Shown here: positions 7,912 to 16,542 of the stretch, one piece after another | How the letters are laid out: every line of letters begins with the position of its first letter | Numbering within the stretch: position 1 is the first letter of the stretch | Source of the DNA: Vibrio algivorus | GTDB lineage: Bacteria; Pseudomonadota; Gammaproteobacteria; Enterobacterales; Vibrionaceae | Direction: 5' to 3' | Length of the DNA: 64,000 bases | Assembly (NCBI RefSeq): GCF_002218005.2 | Contig: NZ_AP018679.1 | Coordinates: 434,001-498,000, forward strand | Translations under genes and position numbers: made by a program | Notes under the pieces: model-generated | The model's input: only the letters and a program-made list of their open reading frames with translations | Databases searched by the model: none | What the model was told of the DNA's origin: nothing

Positions 7912-9151
7912 ATTTATTCTTGCTCCACGAATCGATGAAAATAAAGCGCGGCAAGAAATGCAAAAAATGGATGACGTCGCCCGTCGTTCTGCTCAGCAAA
8001 TGACGGCAGAGTTTGATCATGCTTGGGATACTATCGGGCGAAAAGGGCAGTCTACTTTTAGCAAGCTTGGAAAGCATCTTCAGGGGGCCGCTGCATCAAT
8101 GGTGGGTAATATCGCTGCTAATGTAGTGATGAAAGCTACAGAGATTGCTACGGATGCTGCGACTAAGGTTTTTCAAGATTTAGAAGCGACCAAGCAAACC
8201 GCTAGGGAGCGTTATGAACAAAACCGCGATATTAATAGTGAAGCTGATGCTCTTGGAATTGGACGTGGTAAATACGCTGCATTAGATATTGCTGGTGTCG
8301 CTTCAGGGCTTGATCGTTCAGATGTTCGTGGTTTGATGTCTGGCTTTGTTGGTGCATTGGAAAAGCCAGAAATGGAGAAGTTTCGAAATGATGCCAATGA
8401 AAATGGTATTGATAAGGCATTTCTAGATTTCATTGGTTCCACCTCTAAATTAAAGCCAGAAGAAGCCGCGCAACGTATGAATGACGTGTTTGGCGATGAA
8501 GATGCACTTAAAGCCTCTAAATTCATGAAGCCAATTCAAGACTTGATGAAGCATGGGAAAGCATTAAATTTTCAAAATATTGTCGATAATATGGCTGGTA
8601 GGCACATCGATGTTAAGGGGCTTGAGAAATCCTTAAATATGTCCGAAGAGCAAATGAAAAGTATGTTTGCCAATGATGCAAGTTTACTTGAGGAGCATAT
8701 AAAAGGAGTTGCTGAGCAGAATAATGCGGAAGATATTGTGACATCTGATAACTCCACAGATAGCGTTATAAATGCCAATCTTAAAAATTTGCATATAAAA
8801 GTTGAAGGGCAACTTATTGCTGATGATTTAACTAAAGCAGAAATTAATACGGGTTCAGCAGTAGTTAACTCCAATACATCTACTGCTGTGCAATCTGATG
8901 TTAAAAAGGCTGTTGATTTATGGAATGCAGGAGGTGGTTCAGCTCTTGATCCAGAAGCATGGTCTAAGTTTTCAAAAAGCCTAATTTCATTCACTAATGA
9001 TGATCCTAACTCCCCCATGCCGAAAAAAAATGAATCGGTGTGGGAGTACTTTAATCGAAGCCAAGAATACAAAAGAAAATCTCTCGTAGAGCAAACTGAA
9101 CAAGCGGCTGAGAACAATAAAAACCGCGGCGATACTGGTCCACTTAAGTGA
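7898..9151 (+). CDS. Tape measure protein (short)
   Basis: 417 residues, largely helical and charged, with an Ala/Gly-rich possible membrane-active segment near residues 60-95 (GAAASMVGNIAANVV). It directly follows the frameshifting chaperone gene, which in tailed phages is the tape measure. Its length sets tail length; using the usual 0.15 nm per residue, the tail would be about 60 nm, short for a myovirus. The ATG lies within the end of the -1 frame of the chaperone. The C-terminal 100 residues are low in hydrophobics, ending GDTGPLK. Confidence 0.6.
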   Translation: MASSEFILAPRIDENKARQEMQKMDDVARRSAQQMTAEFDHAWDTIGRKGQSTFSKLGKHLQGAAASMVGNIAANVVMKATEIATDAATKVFQDLEATKQTARERYEQNRDINSEADALGIGRGKYAALDIAGVASGLDRSDVRGLMSGFVGALEKPEMEKFRNDANENGIDKAFLDFIGSTSKLKPEEAAQRMNDVFGDEDALKASKFMKPIQDLMKHGKALNFQNIVDNMAGRHIDVKGLEKSLNMSEEQMKSMFANDASLLEEHIKGVAEQNNAEDIVTSDNSTDSVINANLKNLHIKVEGQLIADDLTKAEINTGSAVVNSNTSTAVQSDVKKAVDLWNAGGGSALDPEAWSKFSKSLISFTNDDPNSPMPKKNESVWEYFNRSQEYKRKSLVEQTEQAAENNKNRGDTGPLK

Positions 9152-9157
9152 GTAATT

Positions 9158-9745
9158 ATGATTTCAGAAAAAGCACCGCCGATATTCTTATTTTATCTTG
9201 ATGAAATGCTGTCTTCAGAAGAACAAGAAGATCTTTATCGCATAAATGCTATGGGTAATCCGACCCCAGACGATTTATTGGATATGTCGAATATTATCGC
9301 TAATAGTCGGAACTTGAGTAAAGGCACTCCCATTCCGGTTCCTCTAGTGGGAGATTTGATTGGCATGATCCCCGATGGTTACAAACAGAGTGTAGTGAAA
9401 AGCGTGGATATGGTGAAAGGGATCCCGGTTTTAAAAGGTAACGTTAATTCAGCTACGATAACATTGAAAAGCAGTAGTACTGATTTTGTTAATGCGATCA
9501 TGGGGGTGGCCAATTATCTATTTTCACAAGACGACGCATTACCTCGGGTTTGCTTCTTTAGTCCAGAGCTTGTAGTGATTGGTGGGGTTATGCTCAATAT
9601 GACCAAAGCGACAAAAACTGATTCAAACGAGCAGGTTATATCTATTGAGTTACAGCGTGGCGATAAGCAATTCTTTACCAGGTTTCATACTCTCTCCCAA
9701 AAGGCCGCAGAAATTTGGGATATAACCGTTAACACTATAACTTAA
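9158..9745 (+). CDS. Phage tail/baseplate protein, unknown family
   Basis: 195 residues, beginning seven bases after the tape measure stop. A proline/glycine-rich middle (GTPIPVPLVGDLIGMIPDG) is followed by a beta-rich C-terminal half (VIGGVMLNMTKATKTD...ISIELQRGDKQFF). Genes in this position encode distal tail or hub-adaptor proteins that join the tube to the baseplate, and the C-terminal pattern of a long strand plus polar loop is compatible with that. I do not recognise a named family. Confidence 0.5.
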   Translation: MISEKAPPIFLFYLDEMLSSEEQEDLYRINAMGNPTPDDLLDMSNIIANSRNLSKGTPIPVPLVGDLIGMIPDGYKQSVVKSVDMVKGIPVLKGNVNSATITLKSSSTDFVNAIMGVANYLFSQDDALPRVCFFSPELVVIGGVMLNMTKATKTDSNEQVISIELQRGDKQFFTRFHTLSQKAAEIWDITVNTIT

Positions 9746-9758
9746 TCGTCGGGCGTGA

Positions 9759-10082
9759 ATGTTTATGAATTCTTTAAGTGTAATGGGTTTATCTCAGGAA
9801 GATTTTACTTGGTATAACGTTGGCTTGGTGTCCGGTTTTATATCGAGAAATATCCCACAAATCATTAATGAATATACGGTTGCGGATGACGATATCACTA
9901 TCATGGTTCTTAATACACCTGAAGTTTCTGGCTTAGATTCTTTTAAAATGGCTTTTTGGTTCCGTGATACTTATTTGCCTGTTTATGAAAATGGCGATAT
10001 TTATGTGAAAGCAAATGGGGCTTTCGCCACTAAGAAGTATTCTGGTGGTCAGGCCCTTTTGGGGATTCGTAATGAGAGTTAG
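9759..10082 (+). CDS. Small phage tail-region protein, unknown
   Basis: 107 residues, no signal peptide or membrane helix, mixed alpha/beta. It overlaps the next gene by eleven bases and belongs to the same baseplate-proximal cluster. No function can be read from the sequence. Confidence 0.4.
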   Translation: MFMNSLSVMGLSQEDFTWYNVGLVSGFISRNIPQIINEYTVADDDITIMVLNTPEVSGLDSFKMAFWFRDTYLPVYENGDIYVKANGAFATKKYSGGQALLGIRNES

Positions 10083-10518
10083 AGCGACAATTGAAGAAGG
10101 GTATCTATTCTCTATCGATTACTGGGAAAGACCTCACTGGTACGCTTCCGGTTTAGCTCCAATGAAAATTACAGCGAATGGCTATACATTTTCTGGTTAT
10201 GACAATGCACCGGCACAGATGATAGAAGGTGAGTCTTTTCTTGATGTAGTTCAGCCAAGAACTAGAGCTATTTCATGTGCGGCTGATTTTCTAGAAGAAG
10301 TGGGTTATACGCTTAATGTGTATTCTGGTGATGTTATGAAAATTGAAGATATGGTTGCCTTACCGGTTCGAGCTATTGAAGCTGTAGCACAGTTTCGATA
10401 TGAAGCAAACCACTTACCACAGCTTCATTACCCTGTTGGTGATTTGAAGATTGTAGCGATTGATGGGGAGTTTGATTTGACGACCAGGGTGTTTAAAGGG
10501 GGGATTGTTTTTGAGTGA
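10072..10518 (+). CDS. Phage tail-region protein, unknown
   Basis: 148 residues from the ATG at 10072 (MRVRATIEEG); an in-frame ATG at 10015 lies deep inside the preceding gene and is less likely. Beta-rich, aromatic-rich N terminus (YWERPHWYASG). It ends with a strand-rich FDLTTRVFKGGIVFE. Context suggests a baseplate or hub component. No family recognised. Confidence 0.45.
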   Translation: MRVRATIEEGYLFSIDYWERPHWYASGLAPMKITANGYTFSGYDNAPAQMIEGESFLDVVQPRTRAISCAADFLEEVGYTLNVYSGDVMKIEDMVALPVRAIEAVAQFRYEANHLPQLHYPVGDLKIVAIDGEFDLTTRVFKGGIVFE

Positions 10519-10563
10519 TTTTCATAATAGCTTCAAATACTACTTTATTAGGAGTTATATGGA

Positions 10564-11259
10564 ATGGAAAAAGTAATGTCTCAAATTAGTTTGTTTTTGG
10601 GGAGAGCCGATAAGTTTAGCCACTTTGTGCTATTTTCCACATTTGTGTTTTTTCTGGATGGCACCCTTGTGTATTACAAAGGTATGTCCATACTCTCGTT
10701 AGATTGGGGGTATGTATCTTCAAAGCTGAAGGTTGGAGAGGTTCTTGTATTCTTTTGTATGTTCAGTTTATTTATGACTTTCGTTGTTGGCTTTTTAAAG
10801 AATGCGCTTACCATCATTGGTTTAATCTTGCCTGATTGGTTGAGGTTTGATCAATATGAAGAACTTACTCGACGTAGGGGGGATTATAAAACGACTAGCC
10901 AAATGGTAAATTTCGCTATTGATGAGGATAATTCTATTGCTTACAACGTAGCAATTAAAAAAATTGAAGAGTTAGAGTCTGGGCGAGCGTTTGAAAGGCA
11001 TTGTTTTGCTTTTGTTTTGGTTAGTTTGATTAGCTTTTTTATTGGCAGCTCTGACGTAGCTTCATTGGTAAGAAAAATATTTACATTTAAACCCAACCAA
11101 GATGTTTTTAGTATCGAGATGGTTAAATCGATTTTGGTTCTTTCTTTATATATGACAACTTTTTATATTGGAGTCTTAAAGGGGTGTGGTTTTATTGATA
11201 AAAGTAACTATTCAGAAAGAATTTATCATCCAAATAAAGAACCACAAATTAAACCTTAG
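10564..11259 (+). CDS. Four-helix membrane protein, prophage accessory
   Basis: 231 residues with four hydrophobic segments, about residues 16-38, 57-80, 140-162 and 182-203, and a charged cytoplasmic-like middle (residues about 85-135). A GGAG site lies nine bases before the ATG. It is not a structural phage type and is followed by its own terminator and by the hipBA pair, so it reads as a cargo gene ('moron') inserted in the tail region. Candidate roles are superinfection exclusion or host-envelope alteration; there is no motif to decide. Confidence 0.55.
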   Translation: MEKVMSQISLFLGRADKFSHFVLFSTFVFFLDGTLVYYKGMSILSLDWGYVSSKLKVGEVLVFFCMFSLFMTFVVGFLKNALTIIGLILPDWLRFDQYEELTRRRGDYKTTSQMVNFAIDEDNSIAYNVAIKKIEELESGRAFERHCFAFVLVSLISFFIGSSDVASLVRKIFTFKPNQDVFSIEMVKSILVLSLYMTTFYIGVLKGCGFIDKSNYSERIYHPNKEPQIKP

Positions 11260-11266
11260 TTTATTT

Positions 11267-11291
11267 AAAACTCACCACTCGGTGGGTTTTC
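11267..11291 (+). terminator. Terminator after the membrane-protein gene
   Basis: AAAACTCACC-ACTC-GGTGGGTTTT forms a ten-pair stem (one G:T), followed by CTCGTTTTT. Confidence 0.7.
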
Positions 11292-11298
11292 TCGTTTT

Positions 11299-11394
11299 TG
11301 GTATCAAATTTCGACTTGGCCGGTTACTCGAGTAAGCAAGATTGGTATCAAAAATCACTTGGCCACATCCTGGAATAGTCAAAAAATGGTATCA
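11299..11394 (+). repeat. 96-bp phage intergenic module, copy 2 (three TGGTATCA boxes, 44-bp period)
   Basis: TGGTATCA occurs at 11299, 11343 and 11387, exactly 44 bp apart. The first unit has a CCGGTTACTCGAGTAAG hairpin region, the second CTTGGCCACATCCTG. It is the inverted counterpart of 3307-3402. It lies between the terminator of the membrane-protein gene and the hipBA operators. Confidence 0.8.
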
Positions 11395-11485
11395 AACATG
11401 TAATTACTGAAAGCTCTAATTTGAGATTGTCGTTATTGACGACCAGATCTTTTAAGGGAGGGGGTTTTCTTTGATGAGGTATAAT

Positions 11486-11559
11486 TATACGGAGTTGAGT
11501 ATAACTCTTGATTTATACGGATTTGCGTATAATAATGGGTTTATACGCAAATCCGTATA
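11486..11559 (+). promoter_or_regulatory. hipBA operator region, three 18-bp boxes
   Basis: TATACGGAGTTGAGTATA (11486-11503), TATACGGATTTGCGTATA (11514-11531) and TATACGCAAATCCGTATA (11542-11559). The third is the exact reverse complement of the second; each box also has TATAC...GTATA-like dyad ends. They stand immediately upstream of the antitoxin start, the place where HipB autoregulates its operon in E. coli through repeated palindromes. Confidence 0.75.
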
Positions 11560-11571
11560 GTGAGGTCTGCA

Positions 11572-11832
11572 ATGATTATTAATACACCTAAAGTACTCGC
11601 TGCATTTGTCAAAGATAGCAGAAAGCGGCAAGGGCTTTCACAAAGTGATGTTGCCTCTCGTGTGGGGTTGCGTCAGGCCACGATATCTGAATTTGAAAAT
11701 AACCCAGATAGAACTTCAATTGAAACAATACTAAAAATTTTAGCCGCTATGAAGTTAGATATGCATTTAATCTCAGAACATACGTCAATAAAAACTAGTT
11801 CTAACAGTATTAACACTGGTGATGAATGGTGA
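11572..11832 (+). CDS. hipB: HipB-like antitoxin, XRE-family DNA-binding protein
   Basis: 86 residues from the ATG at 11572, preceded by GTGAGG; the GTG at 11560 is a less likely start because it abuts the operator. Residues about 16-62 form an XRE helix-turn-helix (QGLSQSDVASRVGLRQATI and EFENNPDRTS). The C-terminal GDEW tail resembles the ending of E. coli HipB, which is important for antitoxin turnover. It neutralises HipA and represses the operon, and overlaps hipA by seven bases, the normal arrangement. Confidence 0.85.
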   Translation: MIINTPKVLAAFVKDSRKRQGLSQSDVASRVGLRQATISEFENNPDRTSIETILKILAAMKLDMHLISEHTSIKTSSNSINTGDEW

Positions 11833-13139
11833 GTAATTTAATTGTATTGATGAACGGTCAGAGAGTTGGATTATTTACCAAAGCTAGTAATGGTGCACAC
11901 TCATTCACTTATGATAAGCAGTGGATTGAGTCAGATAATACGAGACCAATATCTTTATCTATGCCGCTAAGAAGTGATGCTTATACTGGTAATGAGGTGA
12001 TTAACTTCTTTGATAACTTGTTACCAGATAACCAGAAAATTAGAGAAAGAATTGTATCGCGTTATGGTGCAGAAACTGCTCAGCCTTTTGATTTATTGTC
12101 TAAAGTTGGCCGCGATGCAGTGGGGGCGGTTACTTTAATTTCTGAATCGGAGGCGGTCCCTAATCATAAAGTTATCGAAGCCAGAGAACTTGATGAAAAT
12201 GGTTTATCTAAAATCCTTAAAGGTTATTTAGATGACGCGCCACTAGGTATGTTAAAAGAAGAAGATGATTTCAGAATATCTATAGCGGGTGCCCAGGAAA
12301 AAACAGCATTACTTAAGCAAGGTGATAAGTGGTATATCCCACACGGTTTAACACCGACTACTCATATCATCAAATTACCGATTGGTGAGATTCAAACATC
12401 TAGCCATACTTTAGATTTATCAAATAGTGTTGATAATGAACTCATATGCATGAGGTTATCACAAGCATTTGGTATTCCGACCGCTAACTGTGACATTCTC
12501 ATTGCAAATGAAATGAAGGCTTTAGCAGTAGAAAGATTTGACCGAAAATTAGCTTCAAATAAAGAATTTTTTCTAAGGCTTCCGCACGAAGATTTTTGCC
12601 AGGTTTATGGCCTGTCTCCTGCCAATAAGTATGAAAGTGATGGTGGAATTGGTATTGCAGAAATAATGAAGGTGTTGACTTACTCTTCTGAGTCAGAAGA
12701 TAGGAAAACCTTTATGCGCAGTCAAATTTTATTTTGGCTACTTGCTGCTATCGATGGTCATGCTAAAAACTTTTCATTAAGTATTGGTGCCGGAGGGAAA
12801 TATTCTCTAGCTCCGTTATATGACATTCTATCCGCTTATCCTTTAATTGGTGGACGTGGTCTTAATGAGCGCGACTTGAAAATGGCGATGAGTTTGAAGG
12901 CAACTAAAGGTAGAAAAAAACAGTGGTCCAAAATTCAACCTAGGCATTTTGGTGATACAGCAAAAGAGGTATCGTTTAGAACTAGTGAGTTAAACATCCT
13001 CTTGGAAGAGTTTTCAGATATGACACGAGAGGTTATTGATTCTGTTGCTAATGCTTTGCCTGATGGAGTTAATGAGGATGTACGAGATAAAATATTTGAT
13101 GGTTTACTTAAGACAGTAGGAAAAATCACTACAGTGTAA
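11826..13139 (+). CDS. hipA: HipA-like serine/threonine kinase toxin
   Basis: 437 residues, matching the 440-aa E. coli HipA almost residue for residue in its catalytic features: SIAGAQEKTALL with Ser152 (the autophosphorylated Ser150 in E. coli), catalytic D310 and N315 in DGHAKNF, and the metal-binding D333 in PLYDILS. E. coli HipA phosphorylates glutamyl-tRNA synthetase and causes growth arrest and persistence; the target here is inferred to be similar. No key residue is missing, so the toxin should be active. GTG at 11829 is an alternative start. It is cargo within the tail-gene cluster and ends with its own terminator. Confidence 0.9.
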   Translation: MVSNLIVLMNGQRVGLFTKASNGAHSFTYDKQWIESDNTRPISLSMPLRSDAYTGNEVINFFDNLLPDNQKIRERIVSRYGAETAQPFDLLSKVGRDAVGAVTLISESEAVPNHKVIEARELDENGLSKILKGYLDDAPLGMLKEEDDFRISIAGAQEKTALLKQGDKWYIPHGLTPTTHIIKLPIGEIQTSSHTLDLSNSVDNELICMRLSQAFGIPTANCDILIANEMKALAVERFDRKLASNKEFFLRLPHEDFCQVYGLSPANKYESDGGIGIAEIMKVLTYSSESEDRKTFMRSQILFWLLAAIDGHAKNFSLSIGAGGKYSLAPLYDILSAYPLIGGRGLNERDLKMAMSLKATKGRKKQWSKIQPRHFGDTAKEVSFRTSELNILLEEFSDMTREVIDSVANALPDGVNEDVRDKIFDGLLKTVGKITTV

Positions 13140-13175
13140 ATTATTACGGAATACGGGATAGTTTATCAATTTGAT

Positions 13176-13224
13176 AAGCACCACTTACTTAGATCGTTAG
13201 TATCTAATTAAGTGGTGCTTTTTT
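13176..13224 (+). terminator. Terminator after hipBA
   Basis: AAGCACCACTTA pairs perfectly over 12 bases with TAAGTGGTGCTT, followed by TTTT. It isolates hipBA from the phage gene that starts at 13238. Confidence 0.8.
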
Positions 13225-13237
13225 ATGGCTGGATTTT

Positions 13238-13600
13238 ATGAAATTACTTAATGCACGAATACGTGATACTCAACTCGAAGTTGATATTGACGGTGAAACC
13301 TTAAAGCCTACTGATGTGACCAACGTATCTGCTGGCCAAGAAGATAGTGATGGTTTCCTCCTGATGGGGGATGAGTTTTCGATTTATCTTACTAATACCC
13401 AATTAGATGCACAATTCATCGTCGATAAGGCGATAGGCATTGCAGAGCAGGCTATTGCTATAGCGAGTAAAAATGTTGTCACAAAGGTTACTGGTGGTTC
13501 GGGTGGTCCGGCAGTCGGTACCATTGAAGTATTGGCACCAGATGCAAAATCCGAACTCGAATCTATCAAGCAAGATTTAGAAGATTTAAAACTGAGGTAA
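13238..13600 (+). CDS. Phage baseplate-region protein, unknown
   Basis: 120 residues. The N-terminal half is beta-rich, then an Ala/Ile helix, a glycine-rich linker (TGGSGGPAVG) and a short charged coiled-coil-like end (LESIKQDLEDLK). It restarts the structural operon after the hipBA insertion. The C-terminal helix and Gly linker are like small tail-fibre adaptor or spike-associated proteins; no family is recognised. Confidence 0.4.
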   Translation: MKLLNARIRDTQLEVDIDGETLKPTDVTNVSAGQEDSDGFLLMGDEFSIYLTNTQLDAQFIVDKAIGIAEQAIAIASKNVVTKVTGGSGGPAVGTIEVLAPDAKSELESIKQDLEDLKLR

Positions 13601-13602
13601 CT

Positions 13603-13911
13603 ATGACTTCATTAACAGGATATTTAGGAAAAGCTCGAAGTGTTGCGCGGTTTGAGAATGAATTTAAAACTCAAGCGGCAAGCTTGTATTACGCAGAAAA
13701 TATTGGGTTTGATTTCTCATATTGGCAGATGGCCGGAGTGAGTTTTAGTGCTGACTCGTTTAATACCTGGATTATTGAAGAATCAGTAAAAAAGGCGATT
13801 ATCATTTTGAATAGCTCGGTTTCTGTCGAGGAGTTCACTTTAAAACTGGATTACACCTTGGCTGGTGTCCAAGGCTCTCAATCAATGCAAAGTATGTATG
13901 GGATAAATTAA
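13603..13911 (+). CDS. Baseplate wedge-like protein (gp25-like by position)
   Basis: 102 residues, beginning two bases after the previous stop and overlapping the next start by one base (TAATG). The size and place before a larger wedge-like gene resemble gpW/gp25 of contractile-tail baseplates. The central segment VKKAIIILNSSVSVEEF, followed by a strand, is compatible with that fold, but there is no clear EPR motif, so this is tentative. Confidence 0.35.
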   Translation: MTSLTGYLGKARSVARFENEFKTQAASLYYAENIGFDFSYWQMAGVSFSADSFNTWIIEESVKKAIIILNSSVSVEEFTLKLDYTLAGVQGSQSMQSMYGIN

Positions 13912-14723
13912 TGAAATGGGACAGTGAGCTCGGGGCTATTCCCGAAGATTTTGACACACACATGGGGCGCTATTATAGCGCCTTTATTAATTCTAGTGCT
14001 GAGTATAACAACATAGCTTATAACACATTCCTAGCAAGTGATGAGTATAAGGTTTATTACCCAGCCGTTCAGGTTGATATGTATGCCGATAACATCATGG
14101 CCGAAACGTTTCTGCAAATGTCGGAATTTATACAAACAACCAACCTTAAAATATCCAATCCAACCACAACACCAAATGCTCTGATTGCCGGGTTACGGGA
14201 AAATTTTGGTTTGCGTTCATCTGTGCAAGAAATGACGGAAGAGAATGCTGGAAAAATGCATGTAGCTATTGATTATACGCCTGACGATGATCTTAATCTT
14301 CAAATAGCTGCTTACATGGAAAGCACGTGTGTGGTGGCGAGTACGTATATGGTTGGTGATATTGAACAATCGATTGTACTCAGTGAGGGCGGTATCGAAA
14401 CATATAGATGGGTAGCCCAAACAGAACAAGACATGATTTTCAAAATAACTATGAAGGTATCTAGAAATTCAACCGCAGCAACCGATACACCTGAAGATGT
14501 ATTAAGTAAGTTTATGGCTAATTGGAATGAGTTTTATTGGATTGGTATGGATGTTGAACCAGAGAAGTACTTTGAAATTAATCGTGATGCACCATATGCC
14601 TCGGAAATTATAACTGAATACTCATTGGATGATGGTACTACTTGGGAAACCTCACCTTACGAATCACCATATAACATCAAGTTCATCCCGACACTCGATA
14701 TTGCAAACATTATCTTTACATAG
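13911..14723 (+). CDS. Baseplate wedge-like protein (gpJ-like by position)
   Basis: 270 residues, coupled to the preceding gene. The C-terminal half has a helix-rich DTPEDVLSKFMANWNEFYW segment and then strands, recalling baseplate J/gp6-type wedge subunits; the N-terminal part is helical with many aromatic residues. Wedge proteins link tube hub and tail fibres. Supported by position and general appearance only. Confidence 0.4.
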   Translation: MKWDSELGAIPEDFDTHMGRYYSAFINSSAEYNNIAYNTFLASDEYKVYYPAVQVDMYADNIMAETFLQMSEFIQTTNLKISNPTTTPNALIAGLRENFGLRSSVQEMTEENAGKMHVAIDYTPDDDLNLQIAAYMESTCVVASTYMVGDIEQSIVLSEGGIETYRWVAQTEQDMIFKITMKVSRNSTAATDTPEDVLSKFMANWNEFYWIGMDVEPEKYFEINRDAPYASEIITEYSLDDGTTWETSPYESPYNIKFIPTLDIANIIFT

Positions 14724-14732
14724 GAATAGGCC

Positions 14733-15341
14733 ATGAGTGAATTATTCAAAGATGATGAAATGGACCAACTATTTTATGGCATTACGTTAACGGCTAAACA
14801 AGAGTCGATGATTAATGAATTGGTCAAAATGAATAAAGAAGTTATTGGCTCTAAAGTTTTTGGATACGTGCTTTATGACAATGGTACGTTTCCAATTATG
14901 ACAAACCTTAATCGTGATTTTTTTGCCGAAAATTACATAGTTATTCTAACCGCAATGGGCCAAGCCGGTGTTTATGACTCTTACACCTTTTTGATTAAAC
15001 AAGTGTTAGGTGTAGGGGTGGTGATTGAATATAAAGTTCCAAAACCACGGCACCTTATTATTAATATTGCCAATCTTGAAAAAACGGAAACTAAGATAAC
15101 CACGAGTTCTGGATTGTGGTTATCGACAAGCTCAAATCTTGGTCTAATCGCCACACAGACAAATTCTGAATTCACCATAAATCAGCTAAAGAAAGTACTC
15201 GAGATCTTAGCTAATCCATCAGGTACTTATCTCGATATACGTTTTGGTAATACGGCTTATATTTTAAAAACTAAAGATGATAAATGGCTTACCACTAGTG
15301 ATGGTTTGGGCATTATTGCGACCACCGAAATTCCCGAATAA
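14733..15341 (+). CDS. Baseplate/tail protein I-like, unknown
   Basis: 202 residues. The middle (FLIKQVLGVGVVIEYKVPKPRHLIINI) is reminiscent of DUF2612/tail protein I pieces that join baseplate and fibres. Two related WLTTS/WLSTSSNLG repeats occur near residues 125 and 190 (GLWLSTSSNLGLIAT and KWLTTSDGLGIIAT), an internal duplication. No further assignment is possible. Confidence 0.4.
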   Translation: MSELFKDDEMDQLFYGITLTAKQESMINELVKMNKEVIGSKVFGYVLYDNGTFPIMTNLNRDFFAENYIVILTAMGQAGVYDSYTFLIKQVLGVGVVIEYKVPKPRHLIINIANLEKTETKITTSSGLWLSTSSNLGLIATQTNSEFTINQLKKVLEILANPSGTYLDIRFGNTAYILKTKDDKWLTTSDGLGIIATTEIPE

Positions 15342-15355
15342 ATAAGGACTACATT

Positions 15356-15727
15356 ATGACTGAAATAACAAGCGAAGAGCTGAAGCAAAAAATTGAAGGG
15401 CTTGAGAAGATAATCTCGAATATGAAAACGGATTTATCTATTACGAAGCAATTACTGGAGAAATCTACGCGAGCTGATCCAACAGGTTCAGTTGCTATTA
15501 GTGATTTACCCGCTATTTCGGATGATGAAATAGGGGAGAATCCTCAGCTAATTCTTGAGCATGCAACGGGGACGAAAAGGGGATTTTTAAGTCAGCTACT
15601 CGATCAATTACCTGACTTGGAAGTTACAGATATCCCAGCCGCAGTGAACAGCACTGACTCTGGTTCTGGTTTTGGTGGTTTTAGATACACCGTAGATGGT
15701 TCAACCTTAAATTTATTTACGAGTTAA
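15356..15727 (+). CDS. Tail-fibre-proximal protein with N-terminal coiled coil
   Basis: 123 residues. Residues about 3-38 have heptad spacing (ELKQKIEGLEKIISNMKTDL) typical of a trimeric coiled coil; the rest is acidic with a Gly/Ser-rich loop before a terminal strand. Proteins of this shape attach fibres. It precedes an Ig-domain fibre-like gene by four bases. Confidence 0.45.
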   Translation: MTEITSEELKQKIEGLEKIISNMKTDLSITKQLLEKSTRADPTGSVAISDLPAISDDEIGENPQLILEHATGTKRGFLSQLLDQLPDLEVTDIPAAVNSTDSGSGFGGFRYTVDGSTLNLFTS

Positions 15728-15731
15728 TATC

Positions 15732-16508
15732 ATGGCATTATTTATTGATAATCAAGAAATGTTGAATTTGAGTATCGATGGTATTGCCATTGATAATGTA
15801 AATGTTGATGGCGTAACAGTTGCTCAAAAACCAACTATTACTACACAACCAATAGCAACGACTATTGATGATACTCAAACGGCAATATTATCAGTGGTGG
15901 CAGATGGATTAGGTTCTACTCTTAGCTATCAATGGTACATGGATGATACGGCCATTTCCGGAGCTACAGCGGCTAGTTATACATTTACCCCCAGTGCAAC
16001 GGGAACGTATTCATTTTATTGTCGTGTTAATGGTTTTGGTGGATATACACAGACTGATTCAGTTAATATTTCAGTTGAGACATCAGGCTCAATTCATCAG
16101 TGGACTCTAGGCCAGGATCTCACAGCTATCATATTTAACTCTTATGGGTTTGTGTCTAGTGGTGATAGTAGTGGCGTAGCCATTGGCGATTTCCAACCTA
16201 GAAGCACGATAATAGGTTTGGATTGTGTCAGTATGGTCTTGTCTGAATACAAGGACCCATCTAACGGTTCAGCAGCTGCATTAGCTTTCTTGGGTAATTT
16301 TAGCGGTAGTATATCTGTCGATGTAGCTGGTTATGGTGTTATGAGTGGACCTTTAGCATATTCGGCTGAAGACAATTCCACCTATTTGAACATCTGGACA
16401 GTTCCCCCCGAAGGTTCTCCGTCAGGAGCAACTAATGGCGAAGGTTTCTCAGCATTTATGAAATCTCACATTGGGCAAACTGTTACCGTAAAAATAACAA
16501 CGGAATAG
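15732..16508 (+). CDS. Ig-domain tail fibre / adhesion protein
   Basis: 258 residues. Residues about 34-118 form an Ig-like domain (TITTQP, LSYQWYMDDTAISGATAASY, GTYSFYCRVNG are characteristic strands with a conserved Trp and Cys). The C-terminal 130 residues are beta-rich and glycine-rich without a named motif and may be the receptor-binding part. It is the last gene of the structural operon and stands tail-to-tail with the methylase-like gene. Role as host-binding fibre is inferred. Confidence 0.55.
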   Translation: MALFIDNQEMLNLSIDGIAIDNVNVDGVTVAQKPTITTQPIATTIDDTQTAILSVVADGLGSTLSYQWYMDDTAISGATAASYTFTPSATGTYSFYCRVNGFGGYTQTDSVNISVETSGSIHQWTLGQDLTAIIFNSYGFVSSGDSSGVAIGDFQPRSTIIGLDCVSMVLSEYKDPSNGSAAALAFLGNFSGSISVDVAGYGVMSGPLAYSAEDNSTYLNIWTVPPEGSPSGATNGEGFSAFMKSHIGQTVTVKITTE

Positions 16509-16542
16509 CATTAGCAATTCAACCGTATAAAGTTACTCCATA

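Noticed and set aside
8572..9117. 181-codon open frame on the minus strand
   Set aside because: Antisense shadow of the tape measure gene; serine/cysteine-rich composition, no ribosome site.
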